Assembly: GCA_007118195.1 (NCBI GenBank)
Contig: SKSA01000303.1
Location: 1 to 14,833, forward strand
Reading direction: 5' to 3'
Length of the DNA: 14,833 bases
From: Anaerobacillus sp.
Lineage (GTDB): Bacteria > Bacillota > Bacilli > Bacillales > Anaerobacillaceae
Of the stretch, positions 1-6,754 are shown piece by piece (within the stretch, counting starts at the first letter, position 1; every line of letters starts with the position of its first letter). The position numbers were made by a program, and so were the translations under genes. The notes under the pieces are model-generated. The model saw only the letters and a program-made list of their open reading frames with translations. It did not search any database and was not told the DNA's origin.

Positions 1-81
1 GATGACAGTCCAAATCAACATTGTTTATAAAAACAGCCTTTTGAAAAGAAACATATTGTTATCACAACTTGGAAAAGTTCT
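1..81. other. Non-coding tail after the last gene
   Basis: This short AT-rich stretch follows the stop codon of the last minus-strand gene. I find no gene with a ribosome binding site in it. On the minus strand there is a nine-codon frame starting at an ATG near position 51, but nothing like a Shine-Dalgarno precedes it. There is no GC-rich hairpin followed by a T run, so no intrinsic terminator can be called inside the window. In B. subtilis the next genes beyond this operon are rpsB and tsf; whether that holds here cannot be seen. The stretch around 14-45 resembles intergenic repeat sequences I recall from Bacillus genomes (see findings). Confidence 0.5.
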
Positions 82-402
82 TTAGCCTGAAAAGTCAATA
101 TAATTTCCTTTATAAGGATGTTTTGCATAAAGTTGATGAGGTTCTTCTTGCAACTCTTGCTTTTCTTCATTTCTCATTTGAGCTTGTGAGCCTTCTCGGC
201 GCTCATCATCATTATTTAAACGCTTTTTCTCACTTTCCGTTGTCTCTAAAACTTGTTTACGTGTTTTTTCATCTTTTTTATTTTGCTCGGTGGCGATATA
301 GTCTTGGACAACTTGGCCCCTTTGCTGTAGCTGATCTTGTATTTTTCCTGCATTTTGGGTACGGGGTATAGCCACTTGCATTTCAATAGCTTTTAAACTC
401 AT
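82..402 (-). CDS. Small charged protein of unknown function, last gene of the fla/che cluster
   Basis: This encodes a 106-residue soluble protein that I cannot assign to a characterised family. Residues 1-35 (MSLKAIEMQVAIPRTQNAGK and onward) look ordered and moderately hydrophobic. Residues about 40-92 are extremely rich in Glu, Lys, Arg, Gln and Asn, which suggests a coiled coil or disordered linker. The end is a compact tail HPYKGNYIDFSG. There is no signal peptide or membrane segment, so it is probably cytoplasmic. The ATG is well supported by GGAGGGG at 408-414, five bases upstream. It lies downstream of the fapA-like gene on the same strand after a 102-base gap. From memory, similar small proteins with a HPYKG-type tail follow sigD/fapA in other Bacillaceae, but this is unverified. 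It occupies the neighbourhood of swrB in B. subtilis but lacks the N-terminal membrane helix of SwrB, so I do not call it SwrB. Confidence 0.82.
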   Translation of the reverse strand: MSLKAIEMQVAIPRTQNAGKIQDQLQQRGQVVQDYIATEQNKKDEKTRKQVLETTESEKKRLNNDDERREGSQAQMRNEEKQELQEEPHQLYAKHPYKGNYIDFSG

Positions 403-504
403 GAAATCCCCTCCAATTAGCTTTACTTACAAATTTAGCGCAAAAAATTCACCAAAGTTTTCTTTATACTTTAATTTTATAACAACGTAATACATATTAA
501 AGGT
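403..504. other. 102-base intergenic gap, no clear promoter
   Basis: This is the longest gene-free stretch in the window, very AT-rich, between the fapA-like stop and the Shine-Dalgarno of the last small gene. Read on the minus strand it holds TATAAA-like hexamers (around 460-470) but no TTGACA-like -35 box at 16-18 bases. It also has no sigma D pair (TAAA, about 15 bases, GCCGATAT). No stable hairpin with a T run is present. Readthrough from the operon is the simplest reading; a weak internal promoter cannot be excluded by eye. Confidence 0.4.
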
Positions 505-1884
505 CTATAAAGGGCCAACATTAATTTCGCCATCTTCTAAATAAATTTTTACATACTGATGGCTAGAAACTATTTTTCTTCTATACTTTCCAAAGTGCAC
601 ATCAACATTTGGAAATATTTTCTTTTCTATACAAACAACTGAATCACCGAATTGCGAGAAAATATCTTTTATATCCTCTAACTTTTCCCTTGCTTCTAAC
701 ATCGTTTCATTCACCTGGTTAATCGTGTTACGAACTCGCAGTTTCATAATTTTTTCTTTTGCAGATAAAGGGGTGCTTTTTTCTTTTTCATTTAAATTTT
801 TAAGTAAAATAAGCAATTTTTGTAAATCCTCTTCAGATTTCTTTAAATTTTCACTATAATTTTTTTCTTTTTTCATGATCTCATGATTAACACCTAGATA
901 AAGGGAAGTTTTTGTGTTGTGTGAGTTTCCTACTTCCTTCCCAAAAATACTCTTCCCTGCTGAAACATCTCCTCCAACAATATTCCCCTTACCTTTATTA
1001 CAATAAATATTTCCTCCAGCCTGAACTTTACTATGTAAAATCGATTGAGTGACGTTAATATCACCTTCGACTTCGACGTTTCCTTGATTAATAAAAGACG
1101 TATGTAGGTCACCTTTCGCTTTTATTAAGCCTTTTCCTTGACCTACGATCCCGGCAGATACAAAAATAGAGCCTTCCGAATTAAGGATTGCACTTTCTAC
1201 GGTACCATGGATTTTTATATCGCCTTTACTTTTAATTTCAAAACCGGCTGGAACATTTCCGCGAATATTTACAGAACCAATAAAAGAGATATTTCCTACT
1301 TTTAAATCTAAATCACCATTTACTTCAAACACGGGAAATACATGAATAACTTTAGTTTCAACAGACATCTGTCCATCTATCGTGGCAATTAGTTTTAAAC
1401 CACTGTCATCTATACGAGTATTCTTGCCGGCACGAAGTTTAAAGTCTTTTCCCGGTTTTGCAGGGATCTCCTCACCGTAAATGTTCTTTCCTGGCGTCCC
1501 CATTGTAGCTGATTTTTTTTCACCTATTAGTTGGCCATGTGTCACAGAGGGAATATTCAGAACTTGTTTTAAATCAACTTTACGAAGATCTTCTTTATTG
1601 TCAACTTCTTTTGTCTCAGGAAATAATGGCTTTAAGAGAGCATCTTCACCATCCACAGGTAAAAGACCTTCTGCTATGACTATAGGAAAGGTAGCGTCGC
1701 CTGATATGATTTTCTGAAATAATTCTTGCTTCACACCAAATATAATACCGTGTTCATTAACAAAGGATTTTAACTCATCAATCGTTAATGACCTACCTTC
1801 TTCTAGCTTCTTCCTTTGGGTCATAGTAGCTTTCATCTTCGCCTTATCAACTTGTATCTCAAAAAAATCGTCAAGGTGGCTCAT
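505..1884 (-). CDS. FapA/DUF342 family protein (flagellar assembly protein A-like)
   Basis: This is a 459-residue protein of the FapA (DUF342) family, whose members often sit in flagellar clusters; the molecular role in Firmicutes is not established. The N-terminal part (about 1-85) holds the FVNEHGIIFGV segment. It is followed by the family hallmark TPGKNIYGEEIPAKPGKDF (about 130-148). Residues about 160-320 are a run of short Gly/Ile/Val strands (GDIKIHGTVES, GDINVTQS, GGDVSAGKSI), as expected for a right-handed beta-helix. Residues about 335-410 are Lys/Glu/Leu-rich and coiled-coil-like, and a small beta-rich tail follows. It has no membrane segment. The start used here is the ATG with AGAGGGG (1895-1901) ten bases upstream. 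A longer frame starts at 1914 (ten more residues) but has no Shine-Dalgarno. It lies 55 bases after sigD and is probably cotranscribed. Confidence 0.9.
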   Translation of the reverse strand: MSHLDDFFEIQVDKAKMKATMTQRKKLEEGRSLTIDELKSFVNEHGIIFGVKQELFQKIISGDATFPIVIAEGLLPVDGEDALLKPLFPETKEVDNKEDLRKVDLKQVLNIPSVTHGQLIGEKKSATMGTPGKNIYGEEIPAKPGKDFKLRAGKNTRIDDSGLKLIATIDGQMSVETKVIHVFPVFEVNGDLDLKVGNISFIGSVNIRGNVPAGFEIKSKGDIKIHGTVESAILNSEGSIFVSAGIVGQGKGLIKAKGDLHTSFINQGNVEVEGDINVTQSILHSKVQAGGNIYCNKGKGNIVGGDVSAGKSIFGKEVGNSHNTKTSLYLGVNHEIMKKEKNYSENLKKSEEDLQKLLILLKNLNEKEKSTPLSAKEKIMKLRVRNTINQVNETMLEAREKLEDIKDIFSQFGDSVVCIEKKIFPNVDVHFGKYRRKIVSSHQYVKIYLEDGEINVGPL

Positions 1885-1894
1885 TTCATCAAAT

Positions 1895-1901
1895 CCCCTC
1901 T
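1895..1901 (-). promoter_or_regulatory. Ribosome binding site that sets the fapA-like start
   Basis: AGAGGGG on the minus strand lies inside the longest open frame, ten bases before the in-frame ATG at 1884. The upstream ATG at 1914 is preceded by AACTTCCTTC, which does not pair with 16S rRNA, so the shorter protein is preferred. Confidence 0.65.
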
Positions 1902-1939
1902 TCGAACCTAACATGAAGGAAGTTCTTTTAAGCTAAAGA

Positions 1940-2710
1940 TTACATGACTGGCATTCCTTTTGAAAACACTTGTTTTAATCGAAAAAGGGCTTTAGAGTGG
2001 ATTTGAGAAATTCTTGATGTTGATAAACCCATAATTTGCCCAATCTCTGTTAACGTTAGCTCGTCAAAATAAAATAAACTAATGACAAGTTGTTCTTTTT
2101 CATTTAAACTTTCAATCACTCGGACAAGTTCTTTATGAGTAGCTTTTTTTACGGTTTCTTCTTCTGGAGTTAAAGTCATTTTATCCCTTAACGTATTTTT
2201 GTAAGTGTCCTCACGATCTGAGTCAGTAGTTTTTTCATCTATTGAGAGTAAATTAGCTACAAAACTTTCACTCATCACTTGAAGAACTTCATCCTCCGTT
2301 AGTTCTAGCATGTCAGCAACTTCTTTAGCGGTAACATAACGTCCATATTTTTGTTCCAACTTTTCTACGGTTGCTTCGACTTTTTTAGAACGCTCCCTTA
2401 ACGAACGAGGAAGCCAATCCTCTTGTCTAAGCCCGTCTATAATCGATCCACGAATTCGAAACGAAGCGTAAGTATCAAACTTCAAATCACGTGTAGCATC
2501 AAACTTTTCTAAAGCATCATATAGTCCGATAAGAGCATGACTTTTTAAGTCTTCTTTATTTACATTACGAGGTAAACCTACGGATACTCTTTGGACATGA
2601 TAATCTACGAGAGGTATATAAATTCGTATAAGTTCATCACAAGCTTCGTTATCGCGTTCTTCAATCCACCTTTTCCATACATGATGATCATTTTCACTTT
2701 TTTGAGGCAC
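1940..2710 (-). CDS. sigD: RNA polymerase sigma factor SigD (FliA/sigma-28 type)
   Basis: This is the alternative sigma factor for late flagellar, motility, chemotaxis and autolysin genes. It binds core RNA polymerase and recognises TAAA-N15-GCCGATAT-type promoters. Region 2 is unmistakable: GLYDALEKFD, then DLKFDTYASFRIRGSIIDGL and EDWLPRS (about residues 62-103). Region 3 (about 115-150) contains KYGRYVTAKEVADML. Region 4 contains the helix-turn-helix LTEIGQIMGLSTSRISQIHS (about 220-239), followed by a short basic C-terminus. The protein is close in length to B. subtilis SigD (about 254 residues). The annotated start here is GTG at 2710 (256 residues) because AAGGAGG at 2717-2723 is six bases upstream. 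An ATG two codons earlier (2716) abuts the Shine-Dalgarno with no spacer. The gene follows orf105 by only a few bases. It sits near the far end of a long operon, a position known to limit SigD in B. subtilis. Confidence 0.97.
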   Translation of the reverse strand: MPQKSENDHHVWKRWIEERDNEACDELIRIYIPLVDYHVQRVSVGLPRNVNKEDLKSHALIGLYDALEKFDATRDLKFDTYASFRIRGSIIDGLRQEDWLPRSLRERSKKVEATVEKLEQKYGRYVTAKEVADMLELTEDEVLQVMSESFVANLLSIDEKTTDSDREDTYKNTLRDKMTLTPEEETVKKATHKELVRVIESLNEKEQLVISLFYFDELTLTEIGQIMGLSTSRISQIHSKALFRLKQVFSKGMPVM

Positions 2711-2716
2711 TTTCAT

Positions 2717-2723
2717 CCTCCTT
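2717..2723 (-). promoter_or_regulatory. sigD ribosome binding site, start ambiguity
   Basis: AAGGAGG is immediately followed by ATGAAAGTG. The ATG has zero spacing, while the in-frame GTG has an optimal six bases. The site also overlaps the TAA stop of orf105, which would couple sigD translation to its upstream neighbour. Confidence 0.7.
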
Positions 2724-3039
2724 AATCATTTATAAGACCTTTGACATACTTACTTGCTTTTTCAATATCTTCTTCTGTATACTCAACTTTATTAGTCGTA
2801 GCTTTTCCATCGTCTTTATCTTCTATTTCTTTTTTTTCTAATTCATTGACCTCAACTTCTTTAGAGGCGATCATCCAAAGCCATCGAAAAAAATAAGCAA
2901 TGATATAAAAAGAAACAAAAGCAAGACCGCCGCGTATCAAAGAAGTTAATACAGAATTGGTTGTCATAGAGCCTATAAATACTAATAAAAATCCAGTTAG
3001 ACTAAAGATAAAGTTTATAATCCAAGAACCGATAAACAT
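2722..3039 (-). CDS. Small two-helix membrane protein of unknown function between cheD and sigD
   Basis: This is a 105-residue protein that I do not recognise as a named family. Two hydrophobic segments are visible: about residues 5-26 (WIINFIFSLTGFLLVFIGSM) and about 33-57 (ending YFFRWLWMIAS). A strongly charged tail rich in Glu, Lys and Asp follows (about 60-105), ending in EEDIEKASKYVKGLIND. The most likely picture is a membrane hairpin with a soluble tail of about 45 residues. The ATG overlaps the cheD stop by one base (TAATG). A Shine-Dalgarno AAGGAG (3053-3058) lies 13 bases upstream, which is long, so translational coupling to cheD is likely. Its stop touches the sigD ribosome binding site. 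B. subtilis has no gene here; its small membrane protein SwrB lies after sigD and has a single N-terminal helix, so equivalence to SwrB is speculative. Confidence 0.85.
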   Translation of the reverse strand: MFIGSWIINFIFSLTGFLLVFIGSMTTNSVLTSLIRGGLAFVSFYIIAYFFRWLWMIASKEVEVNELEKKEIEDKDDGKATTNKVEYTEEDIEKASKYVKGLIND

Positions 3040-3527
3040 TAAATTTCTGAAACTCCTTGACTTACAGTACGGATAGATAGTTTACTAGTTTCAGGGTCAA
3101 ATTCAATGGTTCTTCCACTAGTACCGCCTACATCTTCACTTACGACACGTATCCTTAATTCCTTCAATTTTTCTTTTACAGCCTCTACATTTCTCGGGCC
3201 TATTCTCATCATTTCACTTGAGGATGAAAACTTAAACATTTGAGATCCACCTGCAAGTTTTGCTTTTAAACGAACGTGATTAGCACCCATTTTTTTCAAC
3301 TTATCTAATAAAACAACTAAAGCCGTGTCAGCGTATTTAGCTTTATTCATTGTTTCTGTTTTCCCCAAAGAAGAATTAGGGAGCATAACGTGGGCCATGC
3401 CACACACCTTTATTGTTTCATCATATAAAACAACACCAACACACGAACCTAAACCGGATGTACGTATTTTTTGAGGAGGTTTTGCCACATTTAAATCAGC
3501 CATACCAACTTTCACAACCTCACTCAT
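3039..3527 (-). CDS. cheD: Chemoreceptor glutamine deamidase CheD
   Basis: CheD deamidates specific glutamines of chemoreceptors and also binds CheC, boosting CheC phosphatase activity; it acts in the cytoplasm at receptor arrays. The 162-residue protein has the usual length. The active-site region is intact: Thr23 and Cys29 in [14 protein letters not shown], and His46 in GMAHVMLP, matching the Cys-His-Thr catalytic set described for Thermotoga CheD. The [11 protein letters not shown] and [13 protein letters not shown] blocks are typical. The ATG overlaps the end of cheC by eight bases, and AGGAG (3537-3541) lies about nine bases upstream inside cheC. Overlap and adjacency fit the known CheC-CheD partnership. 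The stop overlaps the next gene by one base. Confidence 0.97.
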   Translation of the reverse strand: MSEVVKVGMADLNVAKPPQKIRTSGLGSCVGVVLYDETIKVCGMAHVMLPNSSLGKTETMNKAKYADTALVVLLDKLKKMGANHVRLKAKLAGGSQMFKFSSSSEMMRIGPRNVEAVKEKLKELRIRVVSEDVGGTSGRTIEFDPETSKLSIRTVSQGVSEI

Positions 3528-4161
3528 TCATTGGTACTCCTAATGCTTGAAATATCTTTTCATAAGAATCGGGATCAGGCAGTAAAAAGAAATGTCCTGT
3601 TGTTTTTTTCGAATTCTCGTCTATCTTTTCTAAAATTTCTGTATCAATGACAATCGCATAATCCCCTACTTGTGAAAGTTCTAATAGTCCGTAACTCAAT
3701 ATAGCTATAGCCATATCAATACTAAGAGCTGGTACAGAAGGCTGTAAGTTTAGTTTCGTAAAATCTGAGAAAGCTGATAAATAAGATCCTGCTAAAATGT
3801 TCCCCAATTCTTGTAACGCTGATAATCCTAACTCGGAATAAGGGGGGTGATTTAAATCAAAGCTTTGATCACCCGTCAAATATTGAATAAGTCGAGTCGC
3901 CTCATTGACTGGAAGCATAAAAAACATATTACCAGGAGCTTCTCCTTCAATTCTTAAGAAAATGGCTGCCACTACGTTATCTGAACCACCAACTAACTCA
4001 GTAATAGTATCAAAAGAAGTAACTCGAACAGCTGGAACTTTCATATCGATCGTTTTATTTAATAGCTTAGATAACGCAGTTGCGGCATGTCCCGCACCAA
4101 TGTTACCAACTTCTTTTAAAATATCCAAGTGCTCGGGTTGAATACGGTTAATGAAACTCAT
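3520..4161 (-). CDS. cheC: CheY-P phosphatase CheC
   Basis: CheC dephosphorylates CheY-P and, through CheD binding, takes part in adaptation in the Bacillus-type chemotaxis system. The 213-residue length is normal. Both halves of the duplicated active site are present. Glu17 and Asn20 lie in [15 protein letters not shown]; Glu118 and Asn121 lie in [15 protein letters not shown]. These are the E-x-x-N pairs of the CheC/CheX/FliY family, so a double-site phosphatase is expected. It lacks the C-terminal switch domain of FliY, which rules that paralogue out. The ATG overlaps the cheW stop as TAATG, and AGAGG (4172-4176) lies ten bases upstream. It overlaps cheD by eight bases, implying coupled synthesis of the two partners. 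Confidence 0.97.
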   Translation of the reverse strand: MSFINRIQPEHLDILKEVGNIGAGHAATALSKLLNKTIDMKVPAVRVTSFDTITELVGGSDNVVAAIFLRIEGEAPGNMFFMLPVNEATRLIQYLTGDQSFDLNHPPYSELGLSALQELGNILAGSYLSAFSDFTKLNLQPSVPALSIDMAIAILSYGLLELSQVGDYAIVIDTEILEKIDENSKKTTGHFFLLPDPDSYEKIFQALGVPMNE

Positions 4162-4640
4162 TATCCATTTGCCTCTATTGATTTAATTTCTTTGATCTCT
4201 TTAGGGTTCAAAACTTTCTCTAAATTCAATAAAATTAACAAGCGCTTATCCATTTTTGCAACTCCACGTAAATAGTCTGCTTCGATACCACCGACAACTT
4301 CAGGTGGTGGTTCGATTACATCGTTCGGTATATCTACAACATCATTTGCCGCATCAACAATTAAGCCAACTTCCATATCACCAACGGCAACAATAATAAT
4401 TCGAGTACTATCAGTGTTTTCGACTACATCGATTCCGAATCGATTCCTTAACTCAATAATAGGAGTGACAACTCCACGTAAATTAATAACACCTTTTACA
4501 AAATCAGGGGTTCTAGGTACCCTTGTAATATGTTGCATACGTTCAATCGAACGCACTTGACTTACTTCTACACCGTATTCCTCGTCTTTCAATTGAAAAA
4601 CAATCACCTTTATTTCATTTACCAAGTTAGTTTCACTCAT
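4161..4640 (-). CDS. cheW: Chemotaxis coupling protein CheW
   Basis: CheW links chemoreceptors to the kinase CheA in signalling arrays. The protein is a single CheW domain of 159 residues. It begins with IKVIVFQLKDEEYGVEVSQV, followed by the conserved ITRVPRTPDFVKGVINLRG and VVTPIIELRNRFG. The late block VGLIVDAANDVVDIP is also typical. The start is the ATG at 4640, because AGGAGGG (4646-4652) lies five bases upstream and B. subtilis CheW starts at a similar point before the domain. The open frame extends 12 codons further upstream (ATG at 4676) without a ribosome binding site. It follows cheA after 38 bases and overlaps the cheC start by one base. Confidence 0.97.
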   Translation of the reverse strand: MSETNLVNEIKVIVFQLKDEEYGVEVSQVRSIERMQHITRVPRTPDFVKGVINLRGVVTPIIELRNRFGIDVVENTDSTRIIIVAVGDMEVGLIVDAANDVVDIPNDVIEPPPEVVGGIEADYLRGVAKMDKRLLILLNLEKVLNPKEIKEIKSIEANG

Positions 4641-4645
4641 TAGTA

Positions 4646-4652
4646 CCCTCCT
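4646..4652 (-). promoter_or_regulatory. Ribosome binding site that sets the cheW start
   Basis: AGGAGGG on the minus strand, five bases before ATG-AGT-GAA at 4640. The longer frame beginning at 4676 would include this site in coding sequence and has no such site of its own. Confidence 0.75.
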
Positions 4653-4678
4653 AGCTCTGTCTTTATTTTGTTTCAAAC

Positions 4679-6739
4679 TTATTTAATTAACGCATTACAA
4701 TCAACAATCAACGCTACTTGGCCGTCACCTAAGATCGTTGCTCCAGATATTGCAAATACATTTGTTAAATAGTTTCCTAATGATTTCAGAACAATTTCTT
4801 GCTGTCCAATAAATGAATCAACAACTAAACCAGCCATCTTTTCTCCTTTACGGACAATGACGATTGAATGATACGCATCTTGATCTCGAGTTTTCGGAAC
4901 ATCAAAAAAGTCTGTTAAATTAATTAGCGGTACAACACTCCCCCTAAAGTCGATAACTTTTTGATTATGAGCTGCTAATATATCCTCATCTTTGACAATC
5001 GCCGTTTCGATAATTGAAGACAGTGGAATTGCATACTTTTCACTTTGAACTTCAACTAACATGACAGAAATAATTGACAATGTTAATGGTAGCTGAATCG
5101 AAAATGTAGTTCCCTCTCCTAAAACAGAATCTACAGTTACATTACCACCTAAAGATTCAATTTTATTTTTAACTACATCTAGTCCTACGCCACGGCCAGA
5201 CACGTCTGTAATTTCATCAGCTGTACTTAATCCTGATGAGAACAAAAGTTCATACACTTGTCGATTGGTTAAGTTCTTTTCACTTTCTTTTGTAATTACA
5301 CCACTATCGATTGCTTTCTTTAATACTTTATCACGATTAATTCCGGCTCCATCATCAGAAACTTCAATGAAAACATGATTTCCGCTATGGTAAGCCCTTA
5401 AAGTAATATTTCCTTCTTCAGTTTTACCTACACTTAAGCGACTGCTTGGTGTTTCTACCCCATGATCAATTGAATTTCTCAACAAATGAACAAGAGGATC
5501 CCCGATTTCATCAATCACGGTACGATCTAGTTCAGTCTCTGCCCCTATGATCTCGAGATGAACTTTCTTGTTTAAATCTTTAGCTAATCCACGAACCATT
5601 CTCGGGAAACGGTTAAATACTTGTTCTACAGGAACCATTCTCATATTTAAAATAATATTTTGTAGGTCGCCAGAAATTCTTGACATATGCTCGACAGTTT
5701 CGGTTAATTCAGAGCTTTTTAAATCACGGGCAATTTGCTCTAACCTGCCACGGTCAATTACTAATTCCTCAAATAAATTCATTAGTATATCAAGTCTCTC
5801 AATATTTACACGGATGGTTTTACTTGCAGGATTATTCGCCTTTTCTTCTTGATTTTTCTCATTATTATGTGTTTGTTTGTCGCTACCAACCTCTTCAACC
5901 GTATCTTTTAGTGGCGGTATGTTATCCTCTGTCACTTTTTCAGTACCATTAGTACTCTTATAATTATTGATATCTATTGTTTTTACTTCTACATTCTCAA
6001 TCTCAGAAACTTTCAAAATACGATTTCTGACTTCAACACTTGATTCTTTAGTAATGAGAGTAACCGTAAAGTCATAATCAAAGTTTTCTTCTTCTAATGC
6101 ATCTACAGTTGGCGTGGATTTAATAATCTCCCCAACTTGTTCTAAGACTTCAAAAACCATAAATACACGAGCTGCTTTTAAAATGCAATCTTCCCTTAAA
6201 GATATATGAATTTGGTTAACATGAAAACCTTGTTCTGTTGCTTGAGTTAACACCGTTACTTCAAAATCATCATACGTTTCAGCTGTCGATGATTGCTCTG
6301 AATCTTTCACTACAAAAGTTGATGATATTTCTTCTTTTGTTTTTTGAGCCTCTAAGCGTTCGCCTTTTTCAATCTTTTCTAATTGGGCAACTACTTTTGT
6401 AACATCACGCCGACCATCTCCACCACTTGCTATAGATAGTACCATCGCTTCTAAGTCATCTACCGCTTCAAATACAACGTCTAAAATGTCGCTTGAAACA
6501 GATATTTTATGGTTTCTTATTCCATCAAGGACATTTTCCATAATATGTGTTAAGCTAGCTAAATCCTCATAGCCCATTGTTGCTGCCATCCCTTTTAACG
6601 TATGTGCTGAACGAAAAATTTCATTAACAATGGCCACATTTTCGGGCGAATTTTCAAGTTTTAAAAGATTGTCATTCATTGCTTGTAAGTGCTCTTTACT
6701 TTCATCAATAAACATGTCTAAGTATTGATTTTTTTCCAA
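4679..6739 (-). CDS. cheA: Chemotaxis sensor histidine kinase CheA
   Basis: CheA autophosphorylates in response to receptor state and passes phosphate to CheY and CheB. The 686 residues contain all five domains. P1 is the Hpt domain, with His46 in SAHTLKGMAATMG. P2 (about 158-258) binds response regulators. A low-complexity Glu/Asn/Lys linker covers about 262-305. P3 is the dimerisation helices (about 308-372, INIERLDILMNL-type). P4 is the ATPase, with the N box HLLRNSIDHG around Asn422, the G1 box DDGAGI at 462-467 and the G2 box GRGVGLDVVK at 515-524. P5 is a CheW-like domain (about 550-686). Length is close to B. subtilis CheA. The start is TTG at 6739, with AGGGGG (6748-6753) eight bases upstream; an out-of-frame ATG lies between the two (see findings). 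It follows cheB by 15 bases. Confidence 0.98.
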   Translation of the reverse strand: MEKNQYLDMFIDESKEHLQAMNDNLLKLENSPENVAIVNEIFRSAHTLKGMAATMGYEDLASLTHIMENVLDGIRNHKISVSSDILDVVFEAVDDLEAMVLSIASGGDGRRDVTKVVAQLEKIEKGERLEAQKTKEEISSTFVVKDSEQSSTAETYDDFEVTVLTQATEQGFHVNQIHISLREDCILKAARVFMVFEVLEQVGEIIKSTPTVDALEEENFDYDFTVTLITKESSVEVRNRILKVSEIENVEVKTIDINNYKSTNGTEKVTEDNIPPLKDTVEEVGSDKQTHNNEKNQEEKANNPASKTIRVNIERLDILMNLFEELVIDRGRLEQIARDLKSSELTETVEHMSRISGDLQNIILNMRMVPVEQVFNRFPRMVRGLAKDLNKKVHLEIIGAETELDRTVIDEIGDPLVHLLRNSIDHGVETPSSRLSVGKTEEGNITLRAYHSGNHVFIEVSDDGAGINRDKVLKKAIDSGVITKESEKNLTNRQVYELLFSSGLSTADEITDVSGRGVGLDVVKNKIESLGGNVTVDSVLGEGTTFSIQLPLTLSIISVMLVEVQSEKYAIPLSSIIETAIVKDEDILAAHNQKVIDFRGSVVPLINLTDFFDVPKTRDQDAYHSIVIVRKGEKMAGLVVDSFIGQQEIVLKSLGNYLTNVFAISGATILGDGQVALIVDCNALIK

Positions 6740-6747
6740 GACATCTA

Positions 6748-6753
6748 CCCCCT
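6748..6753 (-). promoter_or_regulatory. cheA ribosome binding site with a TTG start
   Basis: AGGGGG sits eight bases before the TTG that opens the CheA frame. A nearer ATG (6744) is only three bases from the site and reads out of frame, stopping after eight codons at 6718. TTG is therefore the functional start. Confidence 0.65.
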
Positions 6754-6754
6754 A

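Noticed and set aside
1..81. Possible intrinsic terminator or leader peptide after the last gene
   Set aside because: CTTTTGAAAAG is a 5-bp stem with a one-base loop and cannot form a useful terminator. The nine-codon ATG frame lacks a Shine-Dalgarno.
69..371. Plus-strand 100-residue open frame opposite the last small gene
   Set aside because: It is the antisense shadow of the minus-strand gene at 82-402. It has no Shine-Dalgarno, and its composition (Phe/Leu/His-rich) is what antisense of Glu/Lys-rich coding gives.
3856..3869. Perfect 14-base palindrome ATCAAAGCTTTGAT in cheC
   Set aside because: About one such palindrome is expected by chance in a window of this length, and it sits in coding sequence with no nearby promoter.
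5568..5952. Two overlapping plus-strand open frames inside cheA
   Set aside because: Both are antisense to well-conserved CheA P3/P4 coding sequence, lack ribosome binding sites and resemble no family.
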